The position numbers and the translations under genes were made by a program. This document shows, one piece after another, positions 1-7,455 of a stretch of DNA of 33,296 nt (position 1 is the first letter of the stretch; every line of letters begins with the position of its first letter). The notes beneath the pieces were generated by a model, which saw only the letters and a list, made by a program, of their open reading frames with translations, had not been told where the DNA came from and did not search any database. Source of the stretch: a bacterium. GTDB taxonomy: Bacteria > CAIWAD01. The DNA is taken from NCBI GenBank assembly GCA_030685015.1, contig JAUXWS010000030.1:1-33296 (forward strand). Reading direction: 5' to 3'.

Positions 1-126
1 GAGGCGACGCCGGACGGGGCGAGCGGGCGAGTGATCGCGAAACTCCGATGGTCAAGGTCCAGGCGGCGTAGATCCGGCCATCGTGCGGTGAAGGACGGCA
101 TGCTTAGCTGGGGAGATCCCGCCTTG
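1..126 (+). repeat. Direct repeat, copy 1 (group II intron domain I region)
   Basis: Aligns without gaps to 33171-33296, 115 of 126 bases identical. Both copies are on the plus strand and belong to the two group II introns. They are clearly distinct copies, so this is not an artificial overlap of a circular contig. Confidence 0.95.
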
Positions 127-413
127 GGCCTGAAAGGGCCACGCCGCGCAAGCGTCGGAGCGGTTAGTCAGCCGAGGCCGTCGTACATGCCACGAGACAG
201 GGAAGGGCCTAACGAAGAGGAGAGTGAAAGCCCTCGACCCTCGAAGGTGCCAGGCCACAGATGTCCGGATTGTAGGAGCTCCCGCTCCTGGATAAGGGTG
301 AAGCCCTGACAGGGGAGCAGAGTGTGGAAGCACTGACGGCGGGTAGAAATGGTGGACGCTCAGGCATGCTGGTGGCTGGCCAATGACCACCATGCGCGAC
401 CTCAACTCCTCGA

Positions 414-490
414 ACCGCCCGGTGCGGACCACATGCCGGGTGGTGTGGCAGGGGACCCCAGGGTTTCCTCCCTGGGGCCCCTATGCCGAT
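414..490 (+). ncRNA. Group II intron domains V and VI
   Basis: Domain V: ACCGCCCGG (414-422) pairs with CCGGGTGGT (436-444) around a distal loop; one pair is G-U. Domain VI: basal stem GGCA (447-450) with TGCC (484-487), then GGGG (451-454) with CCCC (478-481), then CCCCAGGG (456-463) with CCCTGGGG (470-477), loop at 464-469. T482 and A483 are unpaired on the 3' strand. A483 lies seven bases before the last intron base, as expected for the branch-point adenosine. The distal part of domain V (TGCGGACCACATG) looks one base shorter than the form I remember for this family, which could weaken catalysis; that comparison is from memory. Confidence 0.8.
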
Positions 491-1371
491 CAGCTCGGGC
501 ATCGGGCCGCAGCTGTGTGGCGAAGCGGGCCGGGGCGGCAAGGAGGTTTCCAGCAGGGCTACCGCCAGCTCGGCGGTCCATGTGTGCAAACGGCGATCCA
601 GTTCCGGATGCAGCCGCGCCAGACGCGCGGCGCTGCCCCGCGCCCGCCCGATGACGAGCAGGAGCTGGTTCGCCGCCACGATGTCGCCTGCCCGGACAAG
701 CAGGCGGGTGAGGGCCCTCCGCCGGGGAAGCCAGGCGGGCCAGGCGCACAGGCTCGACGCTGCCGGCCGGCGGCCTTGCCCTCCGTCACCAGATCCCGCA
801 GGACGGCAAGATGTTTCGACAGGGCGTGTCGGCGCCGACGAGCGCTTCGCAGTGCGCCCGCTGCGTGAGGATGGCATTGAAGAGCCGCGAGACACGGTGG
901 GCCAGCTCCGCGCGCGTCCGCTCGACCTCGTGGGCGCGGACCGCCACGGCCCATCGGGCGTGGCGGAGGGCGGGGCGGAGGCGTCCCGTGTGGAGAGGCA
1001 GGCTGGCCACCAGATCCCCGCCCACCAGGTGCCGCGTGAGGAGGGCGGGCTCGCTGGGCGTGGCCGCGGACACAAGGCGCTGCTCACATCGATGCTCGCT
1101 GAGGGTGGTCACGGCGTGCAGGTTGGGCCAGAGGGCGGCCGTGCTCGTCCAGCTGGGATTCCGCCAGGGTGACGGCGGTCCGCGCCGCCAAGAGTCCGGG
1201 ATTGGCGCGCAGCGCCAGCTCGATGGCCTGGGTCAGGTAAAGGGAATCCGGCGGGCTGCCTGGCGTGATGGGACGCTGGGCCGGCGCGTTGGGCGCCCCG
1301 GCCAGGATCATGACCATGGCTGCCGCCCGGGCAAAGGGCGGGAAAGAGCCCCGACGACGCCTGCCGATCAT
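491..1371 (-). pseudogene. Decayed TolC-family outer-membrane efflux gene, truncated by the intron
   Basis: The best start is ATG at 1371, preceded by GGAGGTGAAC, a strong ribosome binding site. The product opens with an arginine-rich signal peptide and then LTQAIELALRANPGLLAAR, the typical first repeat of TolC/outer-membrane-factor proteins. Homology-like text continues in other frames: ALWPNLHAVTTLSEHR after a shift near 1137-1147, then SKHLAVLRDLVTEGKAA after a shift near 820-824, then VEPVRLARLASPAEG, then LLVRAGDIVAANQLLLVIG. That makes at least four frame changes. The 3' half is missing because the group II intron begins at 490. It lies 60 bp downstream of arsG on the same strand and may once have been the outer-membrane channel of the ars operon. 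No functional product is expected. Confidence 0.75.
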
Positions 1372-1431
1372 GTTCACCTCCATCCCCTGACGCCCTCCCT
1401 GGGAAGGGGGAGCCTCGCCGGGAATGATTGA

Positions 1432-2127
1432 TCAGAACCCCAGCAAGGGAGCCCACACCCGCGTCCAGAGCAGGACCAGGCCCAGACCGATGAGGAAGAT
1501 GGCCGTGGCGAGGCGCATCCACCGTTCAAGGGTGGTGGCCTGGGCGAAGAGGCGGCCGACGGCGCCGGCGCTCCAGGCCAGGACAATGGCGAAGAGAGCC
1601 ACGGGCAGGGCCGTGCCCAGGCCATAGATGAGCGGAACCAGGATCGGTTGGCCGGAGGCCACGCCCAGCGGCAGCAAGCTGCCAAAATAGAGGGCGGCGG
1701 AGACGGGGCAGAAGGCCAGGGCGAAGAGAAGGCCCATGGGCAGGGCGCTCCACAGCCCCCAGCGTTCCCGGCGACCTTGCCAGGCTTGGTCATCCCTGCC
1801 ACCGCCCAGGCTGGGAAGCGGCAGCCAGCCGAGCAGGGCCAGGCCGATCAGGACCAGCAGCGGCCCCAACAGAGGGCTGAGCACGGTCTGCAGCCAGCGC
1901 GACAGACCAGGCGCCGAGAGAATCCCGAATCCGAGCAGGGCGCCCAGGGCGACGTAGGCCAGGCTGCGCCCGGTCGCGTAGAGCAGTCCGCCTCCCAACA
2001 CGCGCAGGGGCTTGGCTTCGCGGCCCAGGAAACTGATGGCGGCCAGGTTGGAAGCCAGCGGACAGGGACTGATCGCCGTGAGCAGGCCCAGCCACAAGGC
2101 GCCACCCACCCAGCCGATCGTCTCCAT
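1432..2127 (-). CDS. arsG: ArsG-like aromatic arsenical efflux permease (CcdA/DsbD-type membrane protein)
   Basis: A 231-residue polytopic membrane protein with about six hydrophobic segments, of the DsbD/CcdA transmembrane type. A cysteine followed by proline occurs in the first helix (ISPCPLASN) and again in the fourth (AFCPVSAAL), the cysteine pair typical of this fold. Its position directly after ArsE- and ArsF-like genes matches the ArsEFG group, in which ArsG exports trivalent amino-aromatic arsenicals made from nitro-aromatic arsenicals. The start is either ATG 2127 or GTG 2130; both overlap the arsF stop (GTGATG), implying translational coupling. The family and position are seen; the transported substrate is inferred from the named family. 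A cytochrome c biogenesis CcdA role is the alternative but fits the neighbours less well. Confidence 0.8.
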   Translation of the reverse strand: METIGWVGGALWLGLLTAISPCPLASNLAAISFLGREAKPLRVLGGGLLYATGRSLAYVALGALLGFGILSAPGLSRWLQTVLSPLLGPLLVLIGLALLGWLPLPSLGGGRDDQAWQGRRERWGLWSALPMGLLFALAFCPVSAALYFGSLLPLGVASGQPILVPLIYGLGTALPVALFAIVLAWSAGAVGRLFAQATTLERWMRLATAIFLIGLGLVLLWTRVWAPLLGF

Positions 2128-2600
2128 CACTGGCCCCCGGCCAGGAAGGCCTGGGTTTCCTGGAAGACGTACTCACGGAAGCCGACTGGATCACGCACCA
2201 ATTCCCAGGTGCGGGGCAGCAGTTTCCAGCGCCCATAGGGGCCGCGATCATCCGTGAGGACCAGACAGGCGGAGACCAGGCCAAAATCCTCGGCATAATG
2301 CTCGTGGACCGGCTCATCCACGTTGAGGGAGGCGAACTGCAGGCTTCCCGCCTCGATCTGCCGCGCGAAATCCTCGCGGATGGCCCGGGCGGCCTGCTCC
2401 TCGATGGAATTGCAGGTCTCGCAGCGGAAGGTGCCGTGCAGGTAGAGCAGTTTGACCGATCCGGTCGGGCCCGCCACCGCCAGGGAATCCGCCGCCGCCA
2501 GCCTCCCGGTTTGGCGCCCCAGTTTCTGCAGGCCGAAAGCGCCCAGGCTGGCCACCACCGCCAGCAACAACAGGTTGCGTACAATCGTCTTGGTTGTCAT
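2127..2600 (-). CDS. arsF: ArsF-like nitroreductase subunit
   Basis: 157 residues. An N-terminal membrane anchor or signal (NLLLLAVVASLGAFGLQKL) is followed by a thioredoxin-like region with YLHGTFRCETCNSIEEQA, a CxxC motif directly after the first beta strand. This arrangement matches the family named ArsF, described as working with ArsE in reducing the nitro group of nitrophenyl arsenicals before export by ArsG. ATG at 2600 has GAGGAAACGGGAC upstream; the gene lies 13 bp after arsE and overlaps arsG. It probably acts at the membrane, possibly with its redox domain outside the cytoplasm. Anchor, CxxC and context are seen; the reaction is known only for the family. Confidence 0.8.
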   Translation of the reverse strand: MTTKTIVRNLLLLAVVASLGAFGLQKLGRQTGRLAAADSLAVAGPTGSVKLLYLHGTFRCETCNSIEEQAARAIREDFARQIEAGSLQFASLNVDEPVHEHYAEDFGLVSACLVLTDDRGPYGRWKLLPRTWELVRDPVGFREYVFQETQAFLAGGQ

Positions 2601-2613
2601 GTCCCGTTTCCTC

Positions 2614-2853
2614 TCATGCGTGGGTCGTCAGCAACTGATGCAACTCGGCCACGGTCGGAACCTTGCCGCTCAGCTTGACCTGGCCGTCGATGGCGAGGGC
2701 GGGCGTGCTCATCACGCCATAGCCCAGGATCTCCGTGATGTCCGTCACTTTGACCACCTCGATCTCCAGTCCGACGCCGCGCGCCGCCTCGCTGGTCCGC
2801 TCCGCCAGCAGCTTGCACTTGGGGCAGCCGCTTCCCAGAATCTGCACTCTCAT
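2614..2853 (-). CDS. arsE: ArsE-like small thioredoxin (redox-active disulfide protein)
   Basis: 79 residues beginning MRVQILGSGCPKCKLLAER, with the CPKC active-site motif right after the first strand and a later VMSTPALAIDGQV segment containing the cis-proline typical of thioredoxin folds. This is the small glutaredoxin-like family (TM0996/MTH895 type) that includes ArsE. It has no signal peptide, so it should be cytoplasmic. ATG at 2853 overlaps the stop of the preceding degraded frame (ATGA), and arsF follows after 13 bp. Together with arsF and arsG it forms the three-gene group linked to resistance to nitro-aromatic arsenicals. An upstream in-frame ATG at 2976 would add a low-complexity tail and is unlikely. 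Confidence 0.82.
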   Translation of the reverse strand: MRVQILGSGCPKCKLLAERTSEAARGVGLEIEVVKVTDITEILGYGVMSTPALAIDGQVKLSGKVPTVAELHQLLTTHA

Positions 2854-3121
2854 GCACCCGTCTCCTTTTGTTTCGACCACGCCAGCGCCTCGGCCGCCGT
2901 GTCGTTGACCGCGGCCATCTTCATCAGCCGGGCCGCTTGCAGCCTGTCGGGCTTGGACCTTCGATGGCATTCTCATCCATGTTCGAACCAGCCATGCGCA
3001 CCAGCTTTGTCCACATCAGGCTGCCTGTGGAGGATGGGCTGGCCGCGGCCGCCTCCGGCGAGACGGCGCGCAGGATGTCCATGGGTGTACCTGCATCACG
3101 GCAGCACATCGGGCCTCCCAT
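2850..3121 (-). pseudogene. Unrecognised small gene, reading frame broken
   Basis: The permease and arsE are separated by about 280 bp. A frame opens at ATG 3121, ten bases after the permease stop, and reads MGGPMCCRDAGTPMDILRAV before ending at 2924. A second frame gives a plausible C-terminus (RLMKMAAVNDTAAEALAWSK) and ends in a TGA that overlaps the arsE start as ATGA, the spacing seen throughout this operon. The two parts are in different frames, so this looks like one small gene of about 90 codons with a frameshift around 2950-2990. I do not recognise the family. The neighbours suggest an arsenic-related accessory protein, but the sequence does not show a function. Confidence 0.4.
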
Positions 3122-3130
3122 GTCTCGAAG

Positions 3131-4306
3131 TCAAGCCACGCTTCCATAGATCAGACCGGCCACGGTGGACAAAGCCACGACCAGGCCGATGAAGACGACC
3201 GTTTTCTTCGTGCCCATCACGCTGCGGATGACCAGCATGCTGGGCAGCGAAAGCGCCGGGCCGGCCAGCAGCAAGGCCAGGGCCGGCCCCTTGCCCATGC
3301 CCGATTGCAGGAGGCCTTGCATGATGGGGACCTCGGTCAGGGTGGCGAAATACATGAAGGCGCCCACCACGGAGGCGAAGAGATTGGCCCAAAGCGAATT
3401 GCCTCCCACTGATTGCTGGATCCAGGCGTTGGGAATGAGACCCTTGTCCGTTCCGTCCGGCCCGCCCAGCAAGAGGCCGGCCACCAGCACGCCACCCAGC
3501 AACAGGGGTAGGATCAGCTTGGCGTATTCCCAGCTGGAGTCCACCCAGGCGCTCAGTTCGTCCTTGCGGAACCAGGAGATCAGGGTGGCCCCCAGACCGA
3601 GGAGGAGAACCCCGGTGATCACCCATTTGACGGAGTGGATCGCGGCCCATGGTCCAGTCTCGCCCGCCATGGGCCGGCCCCAGTTGGCGAAGACGAGGAT
3701 GCCCACCATGGCGGCGAAATAGAGGCCGTCCTGCCACAGGCGCCTGTCCTTGGCGTCGTCGGGGAGGATGACCGGACCCTCCGCCTGGCGCGCCTCCTCC
3801 TCCCGGCGGAAGATGACGTGCATGAGCAGGCCGATCACGACGGAGAAGACGATGGCGCCCACGGCGCGGGCAAGGCCCAGGCCGGGACCCAGGATGCGGG
3901 CGGTGAGGATGATGGCCAGGACGTTGATCGCCGGCCCGGAGTAAAGGAAGGCGGTGGCCGGACCGAGACCGGCGCCGCGCTTGTGGATGCTGGCGAAGAG
4001 CGGCAGGATCGTGCAGGAGCAGACGGCCAGGATGGTGCCCGAGACGGCGGCGACGGGATAGGCGATCCGCTTGCTGGCCTGCGGGCCGAGGTGTTTCATG
4101 ACGGCGCCCTGGCTGACGAAGACACTGATGGCACCGGCGATGAGGAAGGCGGGGATGAGGCAGAGGAGCACGTGCTCCTGGGCGTACCACCTCACCAGCG
4201 CGAAGCTTTCCCGCAGGGCGCTCCACAGGCGCTCGCTCTCCACCGGCAGGAACCAGCAACCGGCGAAGACGAGCAGGATGAGGAGCAGCTTGGTGCGCTC
4301 TTTCAC
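3131..4306 (-). CDS. arsP: ArsP/DUF318-family membrane permease
   Basis: 391 residues with about ten hydrophobic helices. The conserved block AVCSCTILPLFASIHKRGAG followed by GPAINVLAIILTARILGPGL is typical of the predicted permease family (PF03773) that includes ArsP, an exporter of trivalent organoarsenicals. A second repeat-like block (FATLTEVPIMQGLLQSGMGK) lies near the C-terminus. The chosen start is GTG at 4306, with GGGGG about eight bases upstream; longer in-frame starts would run through the palindrome at 4331-4352. The gene follows arsR by 67 bp and leads the arsE-F-G group. Efflux of arsenicals is inferred from the family and operon. Other members of this broad family have no known substrate. 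Confidence 0.8.
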   Translation of the reverse strand: MKERTKLLLILLVFAGCWFLPVESERLWSALRESFALVRWYAQEHVLLCLIPAFLIAGAISVFVSQGAVMKHLGPQASKRIAYPVAAVSGTILAVCSCTILPLFASIHKRGAGLGPATAFLYSGPAINVLAIILTARILGPGLGLARAVGAIVFSVVIGLLMHVIFRREEEARQAEGPVILPDDAKDRRLWQDGLYFAAMVGILVFANWGRPMAGETGPWAAIHSVKWVITGVLLLGLGATLISWFRKDELSAWVDSSWEYAKLILPLLLGGVLVAGLLLGGPDGTDKGLIPNAWIQQSVGGNSLWANLFASVVGAFMYFATLTEVPIMQGLLQSGMGKGPALALLLAGPALSLPSMLVIRSVMGTKKTVVFIGLVVALSTVAGLIYGSVA

Positions 4307-4330
4307 GTGGCGGAACCCCCAACTCTTTAG

Positions 4331-4352
4331 TGCCAAGGTGGCCACCTTGGCA
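4331..4352. promoter_or_regulatory. Perfect 22-bp palindrome between arsR and the permease
   Basis: Bases 4331-4341 are the exact reverse complement of 4342-4352, with the core CCAAGGTGGCCACCTTGG. It sits between the arsR stop (4374) and the permease start (4306). A related sequence (GGCAAGGTGGCCA) lies upstream of arsR at 4700-4712. The recurrence suggests a binding site for the ArsR encoded here, allowing separate control of the permease. There is no T-tract on either side, so a terminator is less likely. Confidence 0.55.
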
Positions 4353-4373
4353 ACATTCAAGCAATAAACAAGG

Positions 4374-4670
4374 CTACCGCAGTTCGTGCAGAACCTGGGT
4401 CGCGCAGGAGAAGAAGTTGAGCACGCAAGGCGTGAGCAGCCGGTAGTAGACGGTTGTCCCCTCGCGCCGGTCCTGGACGATGCCGTGGGCGCGCAGCAAG
4501 GCCAGGTGCTTGGAGACGGTGGTGCGGTCACAGCCAAGCAGTCCGGTCAATTCACCCACCGAGCATTCGCCATGGGAGAGGCGGTCCACGATCATCAAGC
4601 GGCTCTCATTGGCCAGGGCTTTCAGCACCACGGCCTGTTGCCGGAAGACATTGCTGGCGCAAGCCGTCAC
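4374..4670 (-). CDS. arsR: ArsR/SmtB-family metalloregulator (operon 1)
   Basis: 98 residues, a normal length for a winged-helix ArsR repressor. The recognition region is VGELTGLLGCDRTTVSKHL, with the wing REGTTVYYRL after it. Candidate thiolate ligands for As(III) are Cys36 and Cys47 around the DNA-binding domain and the C-terminal pair in TPCVLNFFSCA (Cys82, Cys89); the C-terminal pair resembles the site of ArsR proteins with ligands after the wing. The start is GTG 4670, preceded by GGAGG with a five-base spacer; an upstream ATG at 4721 would extend through the dyad at 4694-4715 and is rejected. It is the first gene of the ars operon and most likely represses it until arsenite or an organoarsenical binds. 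Confidence 0.88.
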   Translation of the reverse strand: MTACASNVFRQQAVVLKALANESRLMIVDRLSHGECSVGELTGLLGCDRTTVSKHLALLRAHGIVQDRREGTTVYYRLLTPCVLNFFSCATQVLHELR

Positions 4671-4693
4671 GGATACCTCCAAATTGGCGGCCA

Positions 4694-4715
4694 ATATGTG
4701 GCAAGGTGGCCATAT
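4694..4715 (-). promoter_or_regulatory. Candidate ArsR operator/promoter upstream of arsR
   Basis: An AT-flanked element, ATATG at one end and CATAT at the other, enclosing GCAAGGTGGCC. It shares the core AAGGTGGCCA with the palindrome at 4331-4352. The AT-rich edge stands out in this GC-rich DNA and could overlap the -10 region of the arsR promoter, but no convincing -35 box was found. Confidence 0.45.
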
Positions 4716-4745
4716 AATCAAGTGGGCACGATGATGGGGGCTGGG

Positions 4746-5417
4746 TCAATGCCGGCAGCGGCCATCCACCAGGTGCAGGCGCTGCCTGCCGATGGTCGCG
4801 GCCTCCGGACTGTGGGTGACCATGATGACCGTGCGACCCTCCTGCTGGTTGAGAGCCTTCAGGATGCCCAGCACCTCGCGACTGAGGGCGGGGTCCAGAT
4901 TGCCCGTGGGTTCGTCGGCCAGGATGACCTCGGGGTCATTGACCAGGGCGCGGGCAATGGCCACGCGCTGCTGCTGCCCCACGGACAGCTCGCGCGGCAG
5001 GTGCTCGGCCCGGTCGCCCAATCCCAACTGGTCCAGCAGGCCGAGCGCCCGCTGCTCGGTGGCGGTTCTGCCCTTCCGACCATTGGCCAGCAGCATGGGC
5101 ACCATCACGTTCTGCAGGGCGCTCAGGTAGGGCACCAGGTGAAAGCTCTGCAGCACGAAGCCCACGTTCCGGTTGCGGAAGTGAGCCAGCTTCCGGCTTC
5201 CCGAGAAAGCCAGCTCCTCGCCCTTGAAGCGGATGCTGCCGGAGCTTGGCCGGATCATCCCGCCCAGGGTCAGCAGCAGGGTCGTCTTGCCGGAGCCGGA
5301 TGGCCCCGTGATGGTCATCAGCTCGCCGGCCTCGATCGTGAGGGAGATCTCGTCCAGCGCTTTCACCAGCCCTCGCCGGCTGGTGTAGGTCTTGTTGATT
5401 CGTTCCAGTGTGAACAC
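4746..5417 (-). CDS. ABC transporter ATP-binding protein, MacB/LolD type
   Basis: 223 residues with a complete nucleotide-binding domain: Walker A GPSGSGKTT, Q-loop FVLQSFHLVPY, signature LSVGQQQR (valine in the third position, seen in some members of this group), Walker B VILADEPTGNLD, and the switch histidine in MVTHSPEA. It belongs to the class that powers FtsX/MacB-type permeases, which drive periplasmic extrusion rather than import. The start is GTG 5417, with AGGAG eight bases upstream, two bases after the permease stop; a longer frame runs back into the permease gene and is a shadow. It is the last gene of the arsR2 - thioredoxin-like - permease - ATPase operon. The cargo is unknown. 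Confidence 0.88.
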   Translation of the reverse strand: MFTLERINKTYTSRRGLVKALDEISLTIEAGELMTITGPSGSGKTTLLLTLGGMIRPSSGSIRFKGEELAFSGSRKLAHFRNRNVGFVLQSFHLVPYLSALQNVMVPMLLANGRKGRTATEQRALGLLDQLGLGDRAEHLPRELSVGQQQRVAIARALVNDPEVILADEPTGNLDPALSREVLGILKALNQQEGRTVIMVTHSPEAATIGRQRLHLVDGRCRH

Positions 5418-5419
5418 GA

Positions 5420-6640
5420 TCAAAGCTCCTGCAGGATGCTGGCGGGATCCAGGCGCGCCGCGCGACGGGTGGGACACCAGCTGCCCAGCAGCGAGATGAG
5501 GACGGAAAGGCCCAGCGCGAGCGGCAGCAGGGACCAGACCGGATCCACCCGCAGCTTGGCCAGTTCCGGTCCGATGACCATGGCCGCGCCCGTGCCCAGC
5601 ACGAAGCCGCAGAGGCCTCCCAGCAGCCCCAACACCGTGGCCTTGCCCATGAAGAGCCGGTAGATGACGCGGCGTGGGGCGCCCAGGGTGAGCAGGGTGC
5701 CGATCTCGCGGCGCCGCTCCTCCACATTGGACCACATGTAGTTGGCGATGGTCAGCGAGCCCACCAGGCCGATCAGCACCAGCAGCAGGCGGGACACGCT
5801 GGCCATCAACCGGTTGGTCTCGACCTGGGTGCTGACGATCTGCCCGATGGTGGTGATGCGCGTGTCCGGCAGGATGTTGCGCAGCTTGCCGAGCAGCCCG
5901 TCGGAGATGGCCGAGCAGCAGCCCATGATCTCCACGGCGCTCACCTGTCCCTGGATGCCGAGCAGGGCCTGCACCTCGTGCAGGTGGGCGAAGACGCGGC
6001 TGTCGTCCACCGTGCCCGTTGCCGCGATCACCCGGGCCACCGTGAAGGAGCGGCCTTCCAGCGTCAAGCTGCCGCCCTCCTGCAGGGCCAGGCGTTCCGC
6101 CACGGTCGCTCCCGCCAGGACCTCGTCCGGACCGAGGGACTCCACCGATTTGCGCTGCAGTCTCTCGTCCAGCAGGGCGCTGGGCTTGGTGATTTCCGGG
6201 CTGGTGCCGCAAGTGGCGGCCAGCTCGCTGCCGCTGATGCCGGAACTCTGCCAGATGGGCTTGGCCGCCAGCTCGTTGGCGGGCAGGATGCCGGTGAGGA
6301 TGACCGCCTGGCCGTCCACCTTGATGCGCCGGGTGAGCTTGGGCGAGAGATTGTCCACGCCGGGCAGGGCGGAGGTGGCGATGCGCTCCACATATTCCTC
6401 GGGGAAGGTGGGGGCGTCGATGTCCGCCGCGTAGTAGTCGTCCACGCTGGCCGCCTGGGGCAGCACCAGGATGTTGGCGCCCAGGTTGTCCAGCTTGAGT
6501 TGCACCGCCCGCTCGGAGACCGCCGAGACCGATTTGAGCCCGACGATCATGGCGATGCCCAGGGTGATGGCCAGCAAGCCGGAGAGGAGCCGCGACTTGC
6601 GCAGCAAGAGCTCCTTCCAGAGGATCGTGTTCAGCGTCAT
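5420..6640 (-). CDS. FtsX/MacB-type ABC permease with periplasmic cysteines
   Basis: 406 residues. One N-terminal helix (residues 18-38) is followed by a large extracytoplasmic domain of about 240 residues (MacB-PCD-like), then three C-terminal helices with the ERRREIGTLLTLGAPRR coupling motif, the classical FtsX layout. The periplasmic domain carries Cys144 (AATCGTSP) and a vicinal pair Cys241-Cys242 (EIMGCCSAI). Cysteines are unusual in this domain family and may bind a thiophilic ligand such as arsenite or another soft metal; that is inference. The gene starts six bases after the thioredoxin-like frame and is followed after two bases by its ATPase. A lipoprotein or peptide exporter is the alternative. 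Confidence 0.85.
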   Translation of the reverse strand: MTLNTILWKELLLRKSRLLSGLLAITLGIAMIVGLKSVSAVSERAVQLKLDNLGANILVLPQAASVDDYYAADIDAPTFPEEYVERIATSALPGVDNLSPKLTRRIKVDGQAVILTGILPANELAAKPIWQSSGISGSELAATCGTSPEITKPSALLDERLQRKSVESLGPDEVLAGATVAERLALQEGGSLTLEGRSFTVARVIAATGTVDDSRVFAHLHEVQALLGIQGQVSAVEIMGCCSAISDGLLGKLRNILPDTRITTIGQIVSTQVETNRLMASVSRLLLVLIGLVGSLTIANYMWSNVEERRREIGTLLTLGAPRRVIYRLFMGKATVLGLLGGLCGFVLGTGAAMVIGPELAKLRVDPVWSLLPLALGLSVLISLLGSWCPTRRAARLDPASILQEL

Positions 6641-6646
6641 GCCGGG

Positions 6647-7399
6647 CTACTTCGCGGGACCGCAGGAGGAGGCGCCGCCCTGGACGGAGGGCGGACAGCA
6701 GCCGCCCGCCTTCTTGGAGGCGTCCTGCACCAGCTTGGCCACGTCCACGTCGCTCCCGTAGCTTCCCGTCACCTGACCCTGGGCGTTGACCACCAGGGTC
6801 ACGGGCGTGGTCGAGTCGCGGTCGATCTTGAGTTGATCCAGGAAGGCGCGCTCCCGGGGGTCATCCAGATCCACCTTGACCGTGACGGGTTTGCCCTGCA
6901 ACTGGCTGCAGGCCGTTTCGCAGGCGCTCATGGCCTTGGGCACATCCCTCATGCCCTTGCGGCTGGCCACCACATAGACCGGCTGCTTGTCCTGGACGGC
7001 CTTGAGAATGGAGGCCTTGGCCGGGCTGGGCACCATGGCCGACAGGTTGTCGGCGCTTGCTTTGGCCGCCTCGACTCCTCCGGCCACCACACCGTTGCGC
7101 CCGGCCACCAGGATCAGCGGCACCGGGGCCGTCGCCACGCGCAGCTTCGCCACCAGCGCGGCGTTGGCCGGATCCTGGCGGTCCACCTCCACCATGATGG
7201 AATTGGCGGTCTGCTACATGGCCGTCTGGATGGTCTCGCGGGCGCCGTCCAGTCCCTGCGTGCCGGCGTCCTTGATCAAGAGGAAGGCCGCCTGGCCCTT
7301 CCGGGCCGCCTTGTCCAACTCCGCCAGGGGCGCCGCGAGCAGGGAAGCCGTCAGCAGGAGGACTGCCGCCAGGGCGAGTCCGGTCGTGCGCGTGGTCAT
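6647..7399 (-). pseudogene. Exported thioredoxin-like protein, interrupted by an in-frame TAG
   Basis: The frame starts at ATG 7399 (GGAGG five bases upstream) with a signal peptide (LALAAVLLLTASLLAAPLAEL), and stops at a TAG codon (7214-7216) after 61 residues. The same frame continues past the stop without a shift to 6647, giving QTANSIMVEVDRQDPANAALV and a thioredoxin-fold body. Total length would be 250 codons. The C-terminus is cysteine-rich (GGCCPPSVQ, then SSCGPAK), and an internal SACETACSQ is present. The second half could start at ATG 7195 but would then lack a signal peptide. It is either a recently inactivated gene, a suppressible amber codon, or a sequencing error. Its operon with arsR2 and an exporter suggests a periplasmic thiol carrier. 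Confidence 0.7.
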
Positions 7400-7455
7400 G
7401 GGGTCCTCCGGGGTGTGGCCTCGATCCTTTGGGAATCGCGGCGGGAAAGGTCCAC

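Larger units (their letters stand above)
1..490 (+). mobile_element. Group II intron, 3' portion, no reverse transcriptase
   Basis: This is the downstream part of a self-splicing group II intron; the 5' end lies outside the window. The first 126 bases match the end of the window at 33171-33296 with 11 mismatches. In that second copy about 151 bases lie between the intron start and the matching point, so this intron would be about 640 bases in total. Bases 127-410 hold intron structure but no reverse transcriptase/maturase frame; the longest frame (31-309) has no RT motifs. Domains V and VI are readable at 414-490 and the 3' end is the expected GAT. It is therefore an ORF-less intron that would need a maturase supplied in trans. 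Downstream it runs straight into a decayed TolC-type gene on the opposite strand. The class was not determined. Confidence 0.85.

Noticed and set aside
31-309. A 92-codon plus-strand frame inside the intron
   Set aside because: It lies in intron RNA structure, has no RT or maturase motifs, and resembles nothing I know.
4331-4352. Reading the palindrome as a terminator after arsR
   Set aside because: No T-tract on either side, and a related sequence recurs in front of arsR, which fits an operator better.
7214-7216. TAG as a pyrrolysine codon
   Set aside because: No pyrrolysine genes are in the window, the family does not use it, and a nonsense mutation or error is simpler.
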